This document shows, piece by piece, positions 32,952 to 42,025 of a stretch of 45,358 bases of DNA. The stretch covers positions 1 through 45,358 of the forward strand of contig CAJTTO010000037.1 in assembly GCA_910579275.1 (NCBI GenBank), in the 5' to 3' direction. The stretch is from an uncultured Lachnospiraceae bacterium (GTDB lineage: Bacteria; Bacillota; Clostridia; Lachnospirales; Lachnospiraceae). Below the pieces are notes generated by a model that saw nothing but the letters and a program-made list of their open reading frames with translations, ran no database searches and was not told where the DNA came from. A program made the position numbers and the translations under genes. Within the stretch, counting starts at the first letter, position 1. The number at the start of each line of letters is the position of its first letter.

Positions 32952-34181
32952 CTACCAAATACGTCTGCCGTACCGCACCTTTTCATAGTCTTTATGAAGC
33001 TGCTGCATCTGCTCGTCGTCCTTTAGCCCGGCCTGCTCCTCAATCTCGGCGGGCGCTTCGTGCGGCGCAGGCACATCCTTTCTATGTCTGCGTATTGTTT
33101 TCCGGTATCTGCGCCTGATTTTTTCCGCCTCGCTGTCTGCCCCCCGAAGACTCCGGCGCATCAGGATTCCGGCATCTGCCTTTTCCGATTCTTCAATCTC
33201 CTCTATTTTGTCACCATTCTCATCGCAGCTGTTTCGAAAATCGCGAAAGAGCTGCCGAATCAGCTGAAAAATTCCATAGGCAAGCCCCAGAACGCACGCG
33301 CCGCCAACCGCCCAGAAAATGCCGTTCATGAGCGCCGACGGCTCCGGAGCCGGTTCCCCGTCCATCATCAGCTCCATCATTCCCATCCCGCCGGAAGCCA
33401 CGCCTTCAAATTCCGCGCTGCTTTCGTACTCATAGGAAGCAAAATCGACGTCATCAAACCAATGCCTGATATCCGTGTAGGATCTTTGTCCGGCCATCAG
33501 GACAGACGGCAGGATTGCGATTAGCAGGAACACGCAAAACAGCAAAAGCATGGAAAAGCTCACACCGTACAGACGTTTTTTAGGAATTCCCTTTGTCCGC
33601 TTATTGATTTCCAGATAAGCGTTTGTCTCACGGTAATATGTATAAAACAATGCCAGAAAAAGATAGACAATGGCACTGTAAAACGCCATGTCACACAGCG
33701 GCTTTGCATCCAGAAGCAGTCCGAAAAAATAGATTACGACAAAATACCACACCAGCGGCAGCAACGGCGTATCCAAAAACTCCTCCTCCTTTGGCGCAAA
33801 CGGCTCGCTCGCTTTCCTGTGGTCAGATTCTTTCAGTCTGCGGCGCAGCCGTTTCAGCGCGATGGCAAACGTCTCGGCAGACAAACCGATACAATAGCCG
33901 ACAGCATATGCCCCGGAAACATTCGACACCCCTGCGCCGAACCAGATACCCGCTATCAAAACCGCACATATGACAAGATACAGCCCAAGGCTTTTGACGC
34001 GTTTTGCCGCCTGCTCTGTAACAATTACCGGTATCACCACAAGCAGGCACTTGATGTACAAAACACCCGCGCCCGCAGGATCTCGCAGATCTGTGATGGT
34101 ATATAAGAGCGGAATCATCAGGGCAAAGAAAAGCGTGGCATGAACATATCCCGCCATTTTCAGGACATGGTTCCGTTTCAT
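32952..34181 (-). CDS. Multi-pass membrane protein of the MoxR-DUF58 operon (DUF4129-like position)
   Basis: 409 residues. Hydrophobic helices at about 10-28, 42-57, 66-84, 88-108, 143-160, 166-186, 210-233 and 286-306. The C-terminal 95 residues are cytoplasmic, very charged, and end with LHKDYEKVRYGRRIW, like the end of DUF4129 proteins in such operons. Its ATG overlaps the DUF58 stop (ATGA). In many bacteria this operon also has a transglutaminase-like protein; here none follows. Function probably concerns envelope or protease-like complex assembly, as guessed for MoxR-DUF58 systems. Confidence 0.7.
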   Translation of the reverse strand: MKRNHVLKMAGYVHATLFFALMIPLLYTITDLRDPAGAGVLYIKCLLVVIPVIVTEQAAKRVKSLGLYLVICAVLIAGIWFGAGVSNVSGAYAVGYCIGLSAETFAIALKRLRRRLKESDHRKASEPFAPKEEEFLDTPLLPLVWYFVVIYFFGLLLDAKPLCDMAFYSAIVYLFLALFYTYYRETNAYLEINKRTKGIPKKRLYGVSFSMLLLFCVFLLIAILPSVLMAGQRSYTDIRHWFDDVDFASYEYESSAEFEGVASGGMGMMELMMDGEPAPEPSALMNGIFWAVGGACVLGLAYGIFQLIRQLFRDFRNSCDENGDKIEEIEESEKADAGILMRRSLRGADSEAEKIRRRYRKTIRRHRKDVPAPHEAPAEIEEQAGLKDDEQMQQLHKDYEKVRYGRRIW

Positions 34182-35308
34182 CCTCTCTCCACCTCCTTGA
34201 CCAGAACACGGATATTGTCCTTACTTTTGACAACGTCCCTTGAAATCATTTTTTCCCCGCGAAAGACAGGCATCACCACCAATGTATGGTAGGTGCCGGC
34301 GCACTCCCTGATGCGTTCCATCAGGCTCTCATCCAGATTTTTGGTAATAAATATAAGAAGCGTATCCTGCGTGGGCGGCTTTTTGGAAAACACGCCGGAG
34401 AAAAGTTCCCAAAGCAGCTCTCCAAACGCCTTTGTCGTTCCCTCGCCGCAATGCTCCGCAAGCATTCTCTCCAACCCTGTCAGAATGCCCTTGTCGTTGG
34501 TCGGCATCACTGTCTGCCCCTCCCCGTTGTAGGCAAATCCCACCTCGGTACTCTGCCGCAAAAGCTTCCTGACAATCGTCGCCGCCATGGCGATGCTTTC
34601 TTCCACCAAGTCCTCGCGCTTTAGGATGCCTGAATCCTCCACGTCCAGAAAAACCATCGCCTTGCGCGACTGTACGGAATCAAATGTATTTACCATCAGC
34701 GCCCCCGTCTTAGCACTCGCCTTCCAGTTGACTGCTTTCATGGGGTCGTCCGTCGTGTAGCCTCTGATTGTGCGAAAGGCAAAAGGATCTTCATAGAGCC
34801 TTTTCGCACACTGTATCGTCCCCAGCATCTGTTCACATATGGACATTATTTCTGACACATCTGTCATTTTTGAGTACACATACAGCTCTGCCGGCGTCTC
34901 GATTCCTTTGCTGTAGTGTCTTCCGTAAAGCAGGCTGTACGCCGTGATTTCCGCGTCACTGACTTTATATTTTCCGCGTTTGGTGCACTTCACCGGAATT
35001 TCCCTTGTAATTTTCTGTCTGCCCAGTATGGAAAACACATCCCTCTTATAAATGTAATCGCTGACATTGGTATTTTCCGTGTCCGTAAAGTCCAGCTCCT
35101 TTCTGGTACGGAACCGCACCTCGAGAACGGGAACCGGCATTTGTTTCCTGTTCTCAATCACCTCATAAAGCTTTGTTTCCTGTCCTGCATAAACTGCACC
35201 AGACGCAAACCACAGTTTCACATCAATATTCTTTGACCATTGAATTTTGTAAAAGAGGCGCCACAGCAGTCCTGCCGTGATAACCCCAAGCAGCAAAAAT
35301 ACTATCAT
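34178..35308 (-). CDS. DUF58 domain protein
   Basis: 376 residues. One N-terminal membrane helix (about 2-20), a beta-rich region (about 30-170), then the DUF58 signature DDPMKAVNWKASAKTG at about 197-212. After that comes a vWA-like part starting MVFLDVEDSG, which holds the usual metal-site Asp. DUF58 proteins work with MoxR ATPases in complexes thought to act as metal- or chaperone-type assembly factors. Its start overlaps the MoxR gene stop by four bases, and its end overlaps the next gene. Confidence 0.9.
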   Translation of the reverse strand: MIVFLLLGVITAGLLWRLFYKIQWSKNIDVKLWFASGAVYAGQETKLYEVIENRKQMPVPVLEVRFRTRKELDFTDTENTNVSDYIYKRDVFSILGRQKITREIPVKCTKRGKYKVSDAEITAYSLLYGRHYSKGIETPAELYVYSKMTDVSEIMSICEQMLGTIQCAKRLYEDPFAFRTIRGYTTDDPMKAVNWKASAKTGALMVNTFDSVQSRKAMVFLDVEDSGILKREDLVEESIAMAATIVRKLLRQSTEVGFAYNGEGQTVMPTNDKGILTGLERMLAEHCGEGTTKAFGELLWELFSGVFSKKPPTQDTLLIFITKNLDESLMERIRECAGTYHTLVVMPVFRGEKMISRDVVKSKDNIRVLVKEVERG

Positions 35309-36243
35309 CTCTTTGACCAGTCCTCTGTCGGCAGCTCAACGCTGCTTAAAATATTGGTAACAACCACTTCCTTCTGTGCCTCGTCAAAATCACCGATTAG
35401 CCTGTGGCAGAGCACGCAGTACGCAACCTCCTTGATGTCCTCGGGCACCACATAGTCCCTCCCCTGAACAAGCGCATACCCCTGTGACACGCGCAGAAAG
35501 GCAAGCGTCCCTCTCGGGCTGACGCCCACATTCGTTTTTCTGGTTTCCTGAACAAGCGCAACAATATAATCGCGCAGGTCATCATGCACATATACCTGTC
35601 TGCACGCGCCCTGCAGCACCCTGATATCTTCCGCGCTGCACACCGCCTGAATTTCGGCAAGCGGCTCCGCACTGATAAAGCGGTCAACCATCTGGCGCTC
35701 TTCCTTTTGTGTCAGTCCGCCCATGCGGATTTTCATGAGAAATCGGTCAAGCTGTGCCTCCGGAAGCGGAAAACAACCGATTGTCTCCACAGGATTCTGT
35801 GTGGCAATCACGATAAACGGTGTCCCGAGCACCCTTGTCTCCCCATCCACCGTCACCTGCCCCTCTGCCATGCATTCCAGAAGGCTTGACTGCGTCCTCG
35901 GCGTCGCCCTGTTTATCTCGTCTGCCAGCAGGATGTTGGTAAAGACAGGCCCCTCCTTAAACGTAAAAGCGGCTTTTTCCTGATTAAAAAATGACAGACC
36001 TGTCACATCGCTCGGCAGCAAATCCGGCGTAAACTGTACCCTGTCAAACGCGCATCCCATCGACTTCGCAAGCGCTTTTGCAAGAACCGTCTTTCCGGTT
36101 CCCGGGACATCCTCCAAAAGCACATGCCCGCCTGCCGCCACAGCCGCAAGCAGAAGTCTTGTCACTTCGCTTTTCCCGATAATCACCCTTGATACATTTT
36201 CCTCAATTTTCGACAATATCCCCTTTGACACTGCACTATCCAT
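35305..36243 (-). CDS. MoxR-family AAA+ ATPase
   Basis: 312 residues from the ATG at 36243, preceded by GGGAGG ten bases upstream. Walker A DVPGTGKTVLAKALA (about residues 44-58), Walker B ILLADEINRATP, sensor 1 VIATQNPVE and the arginine-bearing PEAQLDRFLM are typical of MoxR. The C-terminal lid (about 200-305) contains SPRGTLAFLRVSQ. It probably remodels partner proteins of the same operon. First gene of MoxR-DUF58-membrane protein, all overlapping, hence one transcript. Confidence 0.94.
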   Translation of the reverse strand: MDSAVSKGILSKIEENVSRVIIGKSEVTRLLLAAVAAGGHVLLEDVPGTGKTVLAKALAKSMGCAFDRVQFTPDLLPSDVTGLSFFNQEKAAFTFKEGPVFTNILLADEINRATPRTQSSLLECMAEGQVTVDGETRVLGTPFIVIATQNPVETIGCFPLPEAQLDRFLMKIRMGGLTQKEERQMVDRFISAEPLAEIQAVCSAEDIRVLQGACRQVYVHDDLRDYIVALVQETRKTNVGVSPRGTLAFLRVSQGYALVQGRDYVVPEDIKEVAYCVLCHRLIGDFDEAQKEVVVTNILSSVELPTEDWSKR

Positions 36244-36476
36244 ACACAACCAGCCTCCCATTCCTTTCTTTATATAATGATTCTACCACAAACTGTCTGA
36301 ATCCGCCACCACAATAGTCACTGTCTGGCAGAACCCGACGTCTGCCAAGACATATTTTGCACGGATTTCTATGTGTTACCGCAGGAAAGTGCACTGTGAC
36401 GAAAATAGTCTGGTACAGGCATTTTTTTACGCACCTGTAAATATGCTTTAAGTAAGAACTGTTAAGGTACTGTTTT

Positions 36477-37301
36477 ATGAAAATCAGACTGAAAAAAGCA
36501 GCGTTACTAATTGCACTTCTGGCTTCGGCTTTTCTGTTAGGAAGAGGAGTTGCTTATGTCAGATACGAGAAATTTGCCCAGCTGGCCATTCCCGCCAGCG
36601 GAAGTGTGTCTACCGCGAACTGGGGACTTGGCTTTGGCCAGGAAGGCAGCCAGCCTACCGGAAATGCCACGGTGGAGGAATTAAAAAAATACGACGCATA
36701 CTATGTCGGAAACAATTCGGAAAAAGTAATTTACCTGACTTTTGACGCGGGATTTGAAAACGGGAATACTGCGCCGATTCTGGACGCATTGAAAAAACAC
36801 AATGTACCGGCAACCTTTTTTGTGGTCGGACACTATCTTGAATCTGCACCGGAGCTCGTAAAACGCATGGTGGCAGAAGGGCACTATGTCGGAAACCATA
36901 CTTACCATCATCTGGATATGTCCTCGATTTCGTCCAAAGAATCCTTTGAGAAAGAGATGAAGGATGTCGAAACCAAATTTAAGGAAATTACCGGCGGCGA
37001 GCTGGCACGGTTCTACCGCCCGCCACAGGGCAAATACAACACGAAAAATCTGGAGATGGCAAAAGATATGGGTTACCATACATTTTTCTGGAGCCTCGCC
37101 TATGTCGACTGGTATCAGGATAAGCAGCCAACCCACGAAGAAGCCTTTAAAAAGCTTGTCGGGCGGATTCATCCGGGCGCGGTCGTGCTCCTGCACAGCA
37201 CTTCAAAAACCAATGGAGAAATTCTGGATGAACTGCTGACGAAATGGGAAGAAATGGGATATACATTCCGGACACTTGAAGACTTCGCGCAGAACAAATA
37301 G
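36477..37301 (+). CDS. pdaA: PdaA-type polysaccharide deacetylase (spore cortex)
   Basis: 274 residues. A hydrophobic N-terminal segment (about 8-28) is a signal or membrane anchor. The NodB domain (about 80-270) shows IYLTFDAGFENG (motif 1, with Ala in place of the usual second Asp, as in PdaA), GNHTYHH (motif 2), FYRPPQGKYN (motif 3), FWSLAYVDW (motif 4) and HPGAVVLLH (motif 5). Close in every segment to B. subtilis PdaA, which deacetylates muramic acid to allow the muramic lactam needed for germination. Ribosome site AAGG, eight bases from the ATG. A hairpin terminator follows. Confidence 0.93.
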   Translation: MKIRLKKAALLIALLASAFLLGRGVAYVRYEKFAQLAIPASGSVSTANWGLGFGQEGSQPTGNATVEELKKYDAYYVGNNSEKVIYLTFDAGFENGNTAPILDALKKHNVPATFFVVGHYLESAPELVKRMVAEGHYVGNHTYHHLDMSSISSKESFEKEMKDVETKFKEITGGELARFYRPPQGKYNTKNLEMAKDMGYHTFFWSLAYVDWYQDKQPTHEEAFKKLVGRIHPGAVVLLHSTSKTNGEILDELLTKWEEMGYTFRTLEDFAQNK

Positions 37302-37327
37302 GGAAACCCGTTTCCACAGCATGATTG

Positions 37328-37353
37328 CAGGGCGCCGTTCTGACGACGCCCTG
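37328..37353. terminator. Hairpin between convergent pdaA and chemoreceptor genes
   Basis: CAGGGCG and CGCCCTG with an inner CGT/ACG and a 4-base loop. It sits between the two converging stop codons. The plus-strand side is followed by TTCTTAG, a poor T-run, so it may be only moderately effective. Confidence 0.6.
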
Positions 37354-37356
37354 TTC

Positions 37357-38814
37357 TTAGTGACTTTTTAAATCTTTTGCGAGTTCGTAAATGGACTCAA
37401 ATATTCCCCTGCACGTATCTACCTGCGCCACCGTAATGTTTGAATTCGCAAGTCCGTCATTTGACGATGCCGCAACCTCCTCACTCGCCGCCGAAAGCTG
37501 TGAGATGCTGTCGTAAATGCTGTTGGAAAGTTTTCGCGTCTGTTCCATGCATTCCTTTACCTCGTCTATGTTTCCGGAGAGAATCTGCACTTCACTGGAT
37601 ACCTGTCCGAACTTTTCCCGCGTCTCGGCAATCAGGTCATTTTGTTTCACAACAGACTCCACGGCTGCTGCAATACTTTCATTGGCAAGTCTGGTATCCG
37701 CATTGAGTTCCTGTATAATGCGTGTAATATTGTTCGACGCCTCCTTGGTATCCTCGGACAGCTGCCGGATTTCGTCCGCCACCACGGAAAAGCCGCGTCC
37801 TGCCTCCCCTGCCCTTGCCGCCTCTATGGAAGCATTGAGCGCTAACAGGTTTGTCTGGCTGGAAATGCTTAAAATCGTATCGACAAATCCTCCTACTTTC
37901 TGAACCTTGGTTGTCAGTTCCGTTATCACGTCCTCCACGACCTTACTGCTGCTGCTGACATTGTCTGCCTGTCTGCCAAGCTCCTGCACGGATGACGCCC
38001 CGCTGTCAACAGTACTATTTACACGCTTTGAGGCCGCCATCATGGACTCCGTCGCCTCCCCGGCCTGATCTGCCTGCGCAAGAATTTCACCGCAGATAGA
38101 CGCCTCCTCCTGTATTGCCTCGGCAGTGCTCTCTGTGCTGCCTGCGATATTCTCCATGGATGTGTGGCTGTTTTTCAGGCTCTCGCCCAATGTTTCAAAG
38201 CGCTCCATCGCCTCGCCGAAATGCTTGATGATATTGTCCGCAACCGTAATTATGACAATATTGTCTTCCTCCTGTTTCTTTGCAGCCGCCACAATCACTC
38301 CCATATTCTCCTCGTTGAACTTCACCAAAATCTGCGTAATCCGGATGGATGCGCATGCCACGAGAATACTCACCAGCATATTCATAATTATTTCAGAGGC
38401 ATCCGAGCCACTGAGCTTGTCCAGATGCATAATCAGCCTGAATGCATTCGCGCCGACCAGAACGCTGTTTCCCCAGATTATCAGCCTGACATTGAGGTAG
38501 GCCATGCTGGCAAAAAGGATTGGATACGCATAGACACTTGTATTCTCGGATACGCCAAAAAGCCGGAATACCAGATAGACGAATGCGCCTGCACCCATCA
38601 TACAGATACCGCACAGCTTCGTGTCTTTCTTTGCAAGAAAAATAATTATCACCACAAGCAAAGCAAGCAATGATGCACCCATCTCAAGATATGTGTACCA
38701 TTCAGCTGTCCCTAAAAACACAGCCAGCCCCATCGCCACAAACAAATACCCTAAAATGATTAACATTACAGGAAAAACCACCTTATTCGCACGCCGATAT
38801 TGTTCTCTTGTCAT
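37357..38814 (-). CDS. Methyl-accepting chemotaxis protein
   Basis: 485 residues. The N-terminal third (about 15-165) has about six hydrophobic helices with no large outer domain, so it probably senses inside the membrane or cytoplasm. The rest is a coiled coil with the conserved tip ISSQTNLLALNASIEAARAG (about residues 317-336) and FSVVADEIRQLSEDTKEAS. The Gln in ISSQTNLLALNA lies in the core of CheA/CheW contact. AAGGAG precedes the ATG. It is a stand-alone gene; no chemotaxis operon is in the window. Confidence 0.95.
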   Translation of the reverse strand: MTREQYRRANKVVFPVMLIILGYLFVAMGLAVFLGTAEWYTYLEMGASLLALLVVIIIFLAKKDTKLCGICMMGAGAFVYLVFRLFGVSENTSVYAYPILFASMAYLNVRLIIWGNSVLVGANAFRLIMHLDKLSGSDASEIIMNMLVSILVACASIRITQILVKFNEENMGVIVAAAKKQEEDNIVIITVADNIIKHFGEAMERFETLGESLKNSHTSMENIAGSTESTAEAIQEEASICGEILAQADQAGEATESMMAASKRVNSTVDSGASSVQELGRQADNVSSSSKVVEDVITELTTKVQKVGGFVDTILSISSQTNLLALNASIEAARAGEAGRGFSVVADEIRQLSEDTKEASNNITRIIQELNADTRLANESIAAAVESVVKQNDLIAETREKFGQVSSEVQILSGNIDEVKECMEQTRKLSNSIYDSISQLSAASEEVAASSNDGLANSNITVAQVDTCRGIFESIYELAKDLKSH

Positions 38815-39008
38815 TCTCTTTTTCTCCTTTGTGTAAAATATCCATTTTTTAACATGATTACCCTGACAATATTATTATAATCCCACAAATTTAAAATGTA
38901 CAGAAAGAATTAATGGAAAATTTGCACAGAATATACTTTTTTTCCTTTCCATATAGGCTGTCATTTTGCCATTGCCCCTTGACAAACACAATGACAGCTT
39001 TCCAATCC

Positions 39009-39050
39009 TTGACTTTTGTTTTAGTATTCACTATAATATTAGCAATACTA
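39009..39050 (+). promoter_or_regulatory. Promoter and possible operator of ArsR-type regulator
   Basis: TTGACT (39009-39014), 17 bases, TATAAT (39032-39037), a near-perfect sigma-A promoter. TAGTATT (39022-39028) and AATACTA (39044-39050) are inverted around the -10, fitting autoregulation by the encoded repressor. Confidence 0.7.
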
Positions 39051-39088
39051 GTTAAATGGATATCAGGTGAAAGGGGGCAGAATGTCTT

Positions 39089-40018
39089 ATGCTGTACTTT
39101 CGTTCCGTCGGTGAAGCCGAAAATGTCTTTAAGGCATTGAGCACACCTATGCGCGTGAAAATTATGGAAATGATCTATGAAAACGACTCCCTCAGCATGA
39201 ATGATCTCGCCGAAGCACTTGGCCTTACCAATGGTGCAATATCCATGCATGTAGGAAAACTGGAGGAAGCGGGGCTTGTGCGCATCAAGATTACCTCCGG
39301 CAAGCGCGGAACCATGAAAATTGTCCGCCCGCGGTATCACAGACTAATGATTGATCTTGCCCCGGTCAAGGAAGCGCGGCGCTGCTACACGGATGATATT
39401 CGTGTAGGATATTATACCACATGTCATGGTACCCCGACCTGCGGACTTGCAACCAGCAAGGAAATTATCGGTTCTTTCGATGACCCGAAAGTGTTTTCGT
39501 TTCCTGACCGCTTTCAGGCAGGCATCCTATGGTTTACCAGTGGATACGTGGAATACAACCTGCCAAACCACCTGCTTGCAGGACAGACCTTGACAGAACT
39601 TCAAATATCGTTTGAGATATCGTCGGAGTGCCCAAATACAAATGAAGACTATCCGTCCGATATCTATTTTTCCATCAACGGAACAGCGCTTGGCATGTGG
39701 ATTAGTCCAGGCGATTACGGCAGCCGCAGCGGCTATGTATCCCCGGCATGGTGGCCGGAAAACCTGAATCAGTATGGGCTGCTCAAAACACTCATTATCA
39801 ACAATGAAGGCTGCTTTATGGACGGCACCAACAAGCTTTCCGACGTGACCATACAGGACCTGAACATCGACTACAACAGTTATATCACCTTTCGGCTCGA
39901 GGTTCCCAAAGACACCGCAAACTGCGGCGGATGCACCCTGTTTGGCGAGGACTTTGGCGATCACAATCAGGCAATCCGCATGAAAGCCTATTATGATGAA
40001 GATACAAATGAAACATAA
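39089..40018 (+). CDS. ArsR-type HTH regulator with unknown C-terminal domain
   Basis: 309 residues. Residues about 10-85 are an ArsR-like winged helix (VFKALSTPMRVKIMEMIYEN, LAEALGLTNGAISMHVGKLE). The remaining 220 residues form a beta-rich region with several conserved-looking Cys and Trp, such as TCHGTPTCG, SSECPNTNEDYP, PAWWPENLNQYG and CGGCTLFGEDFGDHNQAIR. I do not recognise the family. It may be a ligand-binding jelly-roll; the predicted regulator would respond to a small molecule or sugar. The ATG at 39089 follows GAAAGGGGG by 11 bases. The preceding gene is on the opposite strand and the gene has its own promoter. Confidence 0.8.
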   Translation: MLYFRSVGEAENVFKALSTPMRVKIMEMIYENDSLSMNDLAEALGLTNGAISMHVGKLEEAGLVRIKITSGKRGTMKIVRPRYHRLMIDLAPVKEARRCYTDDIRVGYYTTCHGTPTCGLATSKEIIGSFDDPKVFSFPDRFQAGILWFTSGYVEYNLPNHLLAGQTLTELQISFEISSECPNTNEDYPSDIYFSINGTALGMWISPGDYGSRSGYVSPAWWPENLNQYGLLKTLIINNEGCFMDGTNKLSDVTIQDLNIDYNSYITFRLEVPKDTANCGGCTLFGEDFGDHNQAIRMKAYYDEDTNET

Positions 40019-40062
40019 AAAACTGCCCAAACGGCAGCATCTGCACGCTCCATTTTGCGTGA

Positions 40063-40120
40063 TAATTGTGCCAAATAAAGGTTGCATAGCTCGCTATGCA
40101 ACCTTTATTTGGCACAATTA
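40063..40120. repeat. Perfect 58-bp palindrome
   Basis: Arms of 28 bp (40063-40090 and 40093-40120), perfectly complementary, separated by just two bases. It lies between the convergent ArsR-type and uppP genes. No T-run follows on either strand, so it is not a normal terminator. A weaker CTGCC/GGCAG hairpin is at 40023-40037. Confidence 0.9.
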
Positions 40121-40132
40121 GAAAAAAGTTCC

Positions 40133-40969
40133 CTATGCAGTTATCACGCCGCATGCCCCCAGTATAATGACAATTGCGCCTAATATAATCCGGTACCAGC
40201 CAAAAACCTGAAAATCGTGTTTCTTGATATAGTCCATCAGAAATTTGATGACAAAAACCGAGACGAAGAATGACACAAGCATTCCGATAATCAGAATCCC
40301 TGCCTCCATCGCCGTAAACGAAAGCCCGAATTTCGCAAGCTTTAGCAGACTCGCACCAAACATTACCGGAATGGCAAGAAAAAACGTAAATTCAGCCGCC
40401 ACACTTCTTGAGACTCCGATGAGCAGCGCGCCGACAATCGTTGCGCCCGAACGCGATGTTCCCGGAAATACCGCCGCTATCAGCTGAAATATCCCAATCA
40501 TAAATGCCGTCTGAAAAGTGATGTCATCAAGTGTTTTTACCTTTGCTTTTTTCCCTTTGTTTCTGCGCTCCACAACGATAAATGCCACGCCGAATATAAT
40601 CAGCGCAAGCGCCACCGGCATCGCGTGGTAAAACAGTGCGTCCAGCACATCGTCAAACAATATCCCCACGATCGCCGCCGGAATACATGCCACGACAATT
40701 TTCATCCACAGCATAATCTTATCCATCTCAATCAACGGTTTCGTTTTGTCCTTAAACTGAAACGGAAATATCTTGTTCCAGAACAGAATCACGACTGCCA
40801 GAATCGCCCCAAGCTGAATAACGACCAGAAACATTTCCAAAAACTCCGGTGTGCAGTCAAGCTTGATAAATTCATCCAGAATAATCATGTGCCCTGTACT
40901 GCTGACGGGAAGCCACTCGGTGATTCCCTCAACGATACCAAACAGTATCGCCTTTAGAAGCTCTATCAT
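40133..40969 (-). CDS. uppP: Undecaprenyl-diphosphatase (BacA/UppP)
   Basis: 278 residues, multi-pass membrane protein. The two family motifs are present: GIVEGITEWLPVSSTGH (about residues 12-28), and PGTSRSGATIVGALLIGVSR (about 168-187). It converts undecaprenyl diphosphate to the monophosphate, recycling the lipid carrier for peptidoglycan; in some bacteria it gives bacitracin resistance. Ribosome site GGGGG, nine bases before the ATG. Single gene, with the perfect palindrome at its 3' end. Confidence 0.95.
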   Translation of the reverse strand: MIELLKAILFGIVEGITEWLPVSSTGHMIILDEFIKLDCTPEFLEMFLVVIQLGAILAVVILFWNKIFPFQFKDKTKPLIEMDKIMLWMKIVVACIPAAIVGILFDDVLDALFYHAMPVALALIIFGVAFIVVERRNKGKKAKVKTLDDITFQTAFMIGIFQLIAAVFPGTSRSGATIVGALLIGVSRSVAAEFTFFLAIPVMFGASLLKLAKFGLSFTAMEAGILIIGMLVSFFVSVFVIKFLMDYIKKHDFQVFGWYRIILGAIVIILGACGVITA

Positions 40970-41047
40970 ATTTTAATCCCCCGCATCCGCGCTGCCATTT
41001 CCTGTCCGCAGATACAATCCTTTCTATTATAATAATTACAGTATTTC

Positions 41048-41911
41048 TCAGGAAGCATCCGTTTCCAAAAATTGCATCAGTTCCGCATAACACTTTTTGG
41101 CATCCCGATAGCCCATCTGATACAGTATCTCCAGTTTTTCCCTGTCCTTCTCTATCCGTCCAATATCATTCGCCCTCAGCGGACGGATGACAAATGCCCT
41201 GCCCGCTTTTTCCTCGTCGTCGAGAAACTGCAGCGTTTCATTGTAGCGCACATAGCGGTTTGCCGTCAGCTCGTATACCTTAGGATATTTCGCATATTTA
41301 AGTTTGATCACATTTAGCATCGCGGGCGAGACCTGCTTTCGGACATATCCGACTTCCTTTGTGAGGATAACCACGTTCTTCCTGTTTCCGTCCGCAATCG
41401 CCCTGCGGATTGGAACTGCATCGGCAATGCCGCCATCGAGATAGTATTCGCTGCCGATTTTAACATTTCTGGAAACCAGCGGCAGGGAAGCGGATGCCCG
41501 CACAGCAATCGTATCCTTGTGCATCTCCCGCATTGGCATATACTCCGGCTTCCCCGTGCGGATATTCGTCACCACTGCATAGGCGTTTCCCTCATATTTT
41601 ACAGCAGTCTTGTAATCGTAAGGATCCAGCTTGTTTGGAATCTGGTTATAGCACATATCGGCATTGAACAAATCCCCTGTCGTGAGAAGACTCTGTACGC
41701 TGCAATAGTGCTTATCTTTCAGGTAATTTAGCGCCACCCGGTAAGCGCGCTTTTTCTGTTTTGAAATATAACTGCACAAGTGGCACGCCCCCGCCGAGAC
41801 ACCGTAGCAATTCCGAAAATATAAATCTTTCTCCATGAAGTACTCAAGAACACCGGCAGTATACATTCCCTTCATACCGCCGCCCTCAAGCACCAGACCG
41901 CATTCAACCAT
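41048..41911 (-). CDS. Patatin-like phospholipase
   Basis: 287 residues. Oxyanion loop GLVLEGGGMKGMYTAGVLE at the N-terminus; nucleophile Ser in GVSAGA (about residue 40); catalytic Asp in DGGIADAVP. Acts as a lipid acyl hydrolase in the cytoplasm or at the inner membrane, similar to the YjjU-type proteins. The ATG has GGAGG five bases upstream. Upstream in its leader are two hairpins (GCGCGTA/TACGCGC at 41924-41947 and GCGAAGA/TCTTCGC at 41957-41973) between it and the aminotransferase gene. Confidence 0.9.
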   Translation of the reverse strand: MVECGLVLEGGGMKGMYTAGVLEYFMEKDLYFRNCYGVSAGACHLCSYISKQKKRAYRVALNYLKDKHYCSVQSLLTTGDLFNADMCYNQIPNKLDPYDYKTAVKYEGNAYAVVTNIRTGKPEYMPMREMHKDTIAVRASASLPLVSRNVKIGSEYYLDGGIADAVPIRRAIADGNRKNVVILTKEVGYVRKQVSPAMLNVIKLKYAKYPKVYELTANRYVRYNETLQFLDDEEKAGRAFVIRPLRANDIGRIEKDREKLEILYQMGYRDAKKCYAELMQFLETDAS

Positions 41912-42025
41912 AATTTCCTCCCCGCGCGTACCTCAAAATCTACGCGCCTGCCCATCGCGAAGAATGTCTTCGCCATTCTGCCTTGACTTCACATTAACCC
42001 TGTTCCGCCTCTGCGGGCGTTCCAT

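Noticed and set aside
32930..32985. Repeated AATACGTCT units near the Rep_3 gene as possible iterons
   Set aside because: Only two copies, and one is inside the coding end of the neighbouring membrane-protein gene; not enough for iterons.
41924..41973. Two small hairpins before the patatin gene as a riboswitch
   Set aside because: Short stems only, no conserved aptamer core I recognise; noted in the gene entry instead.
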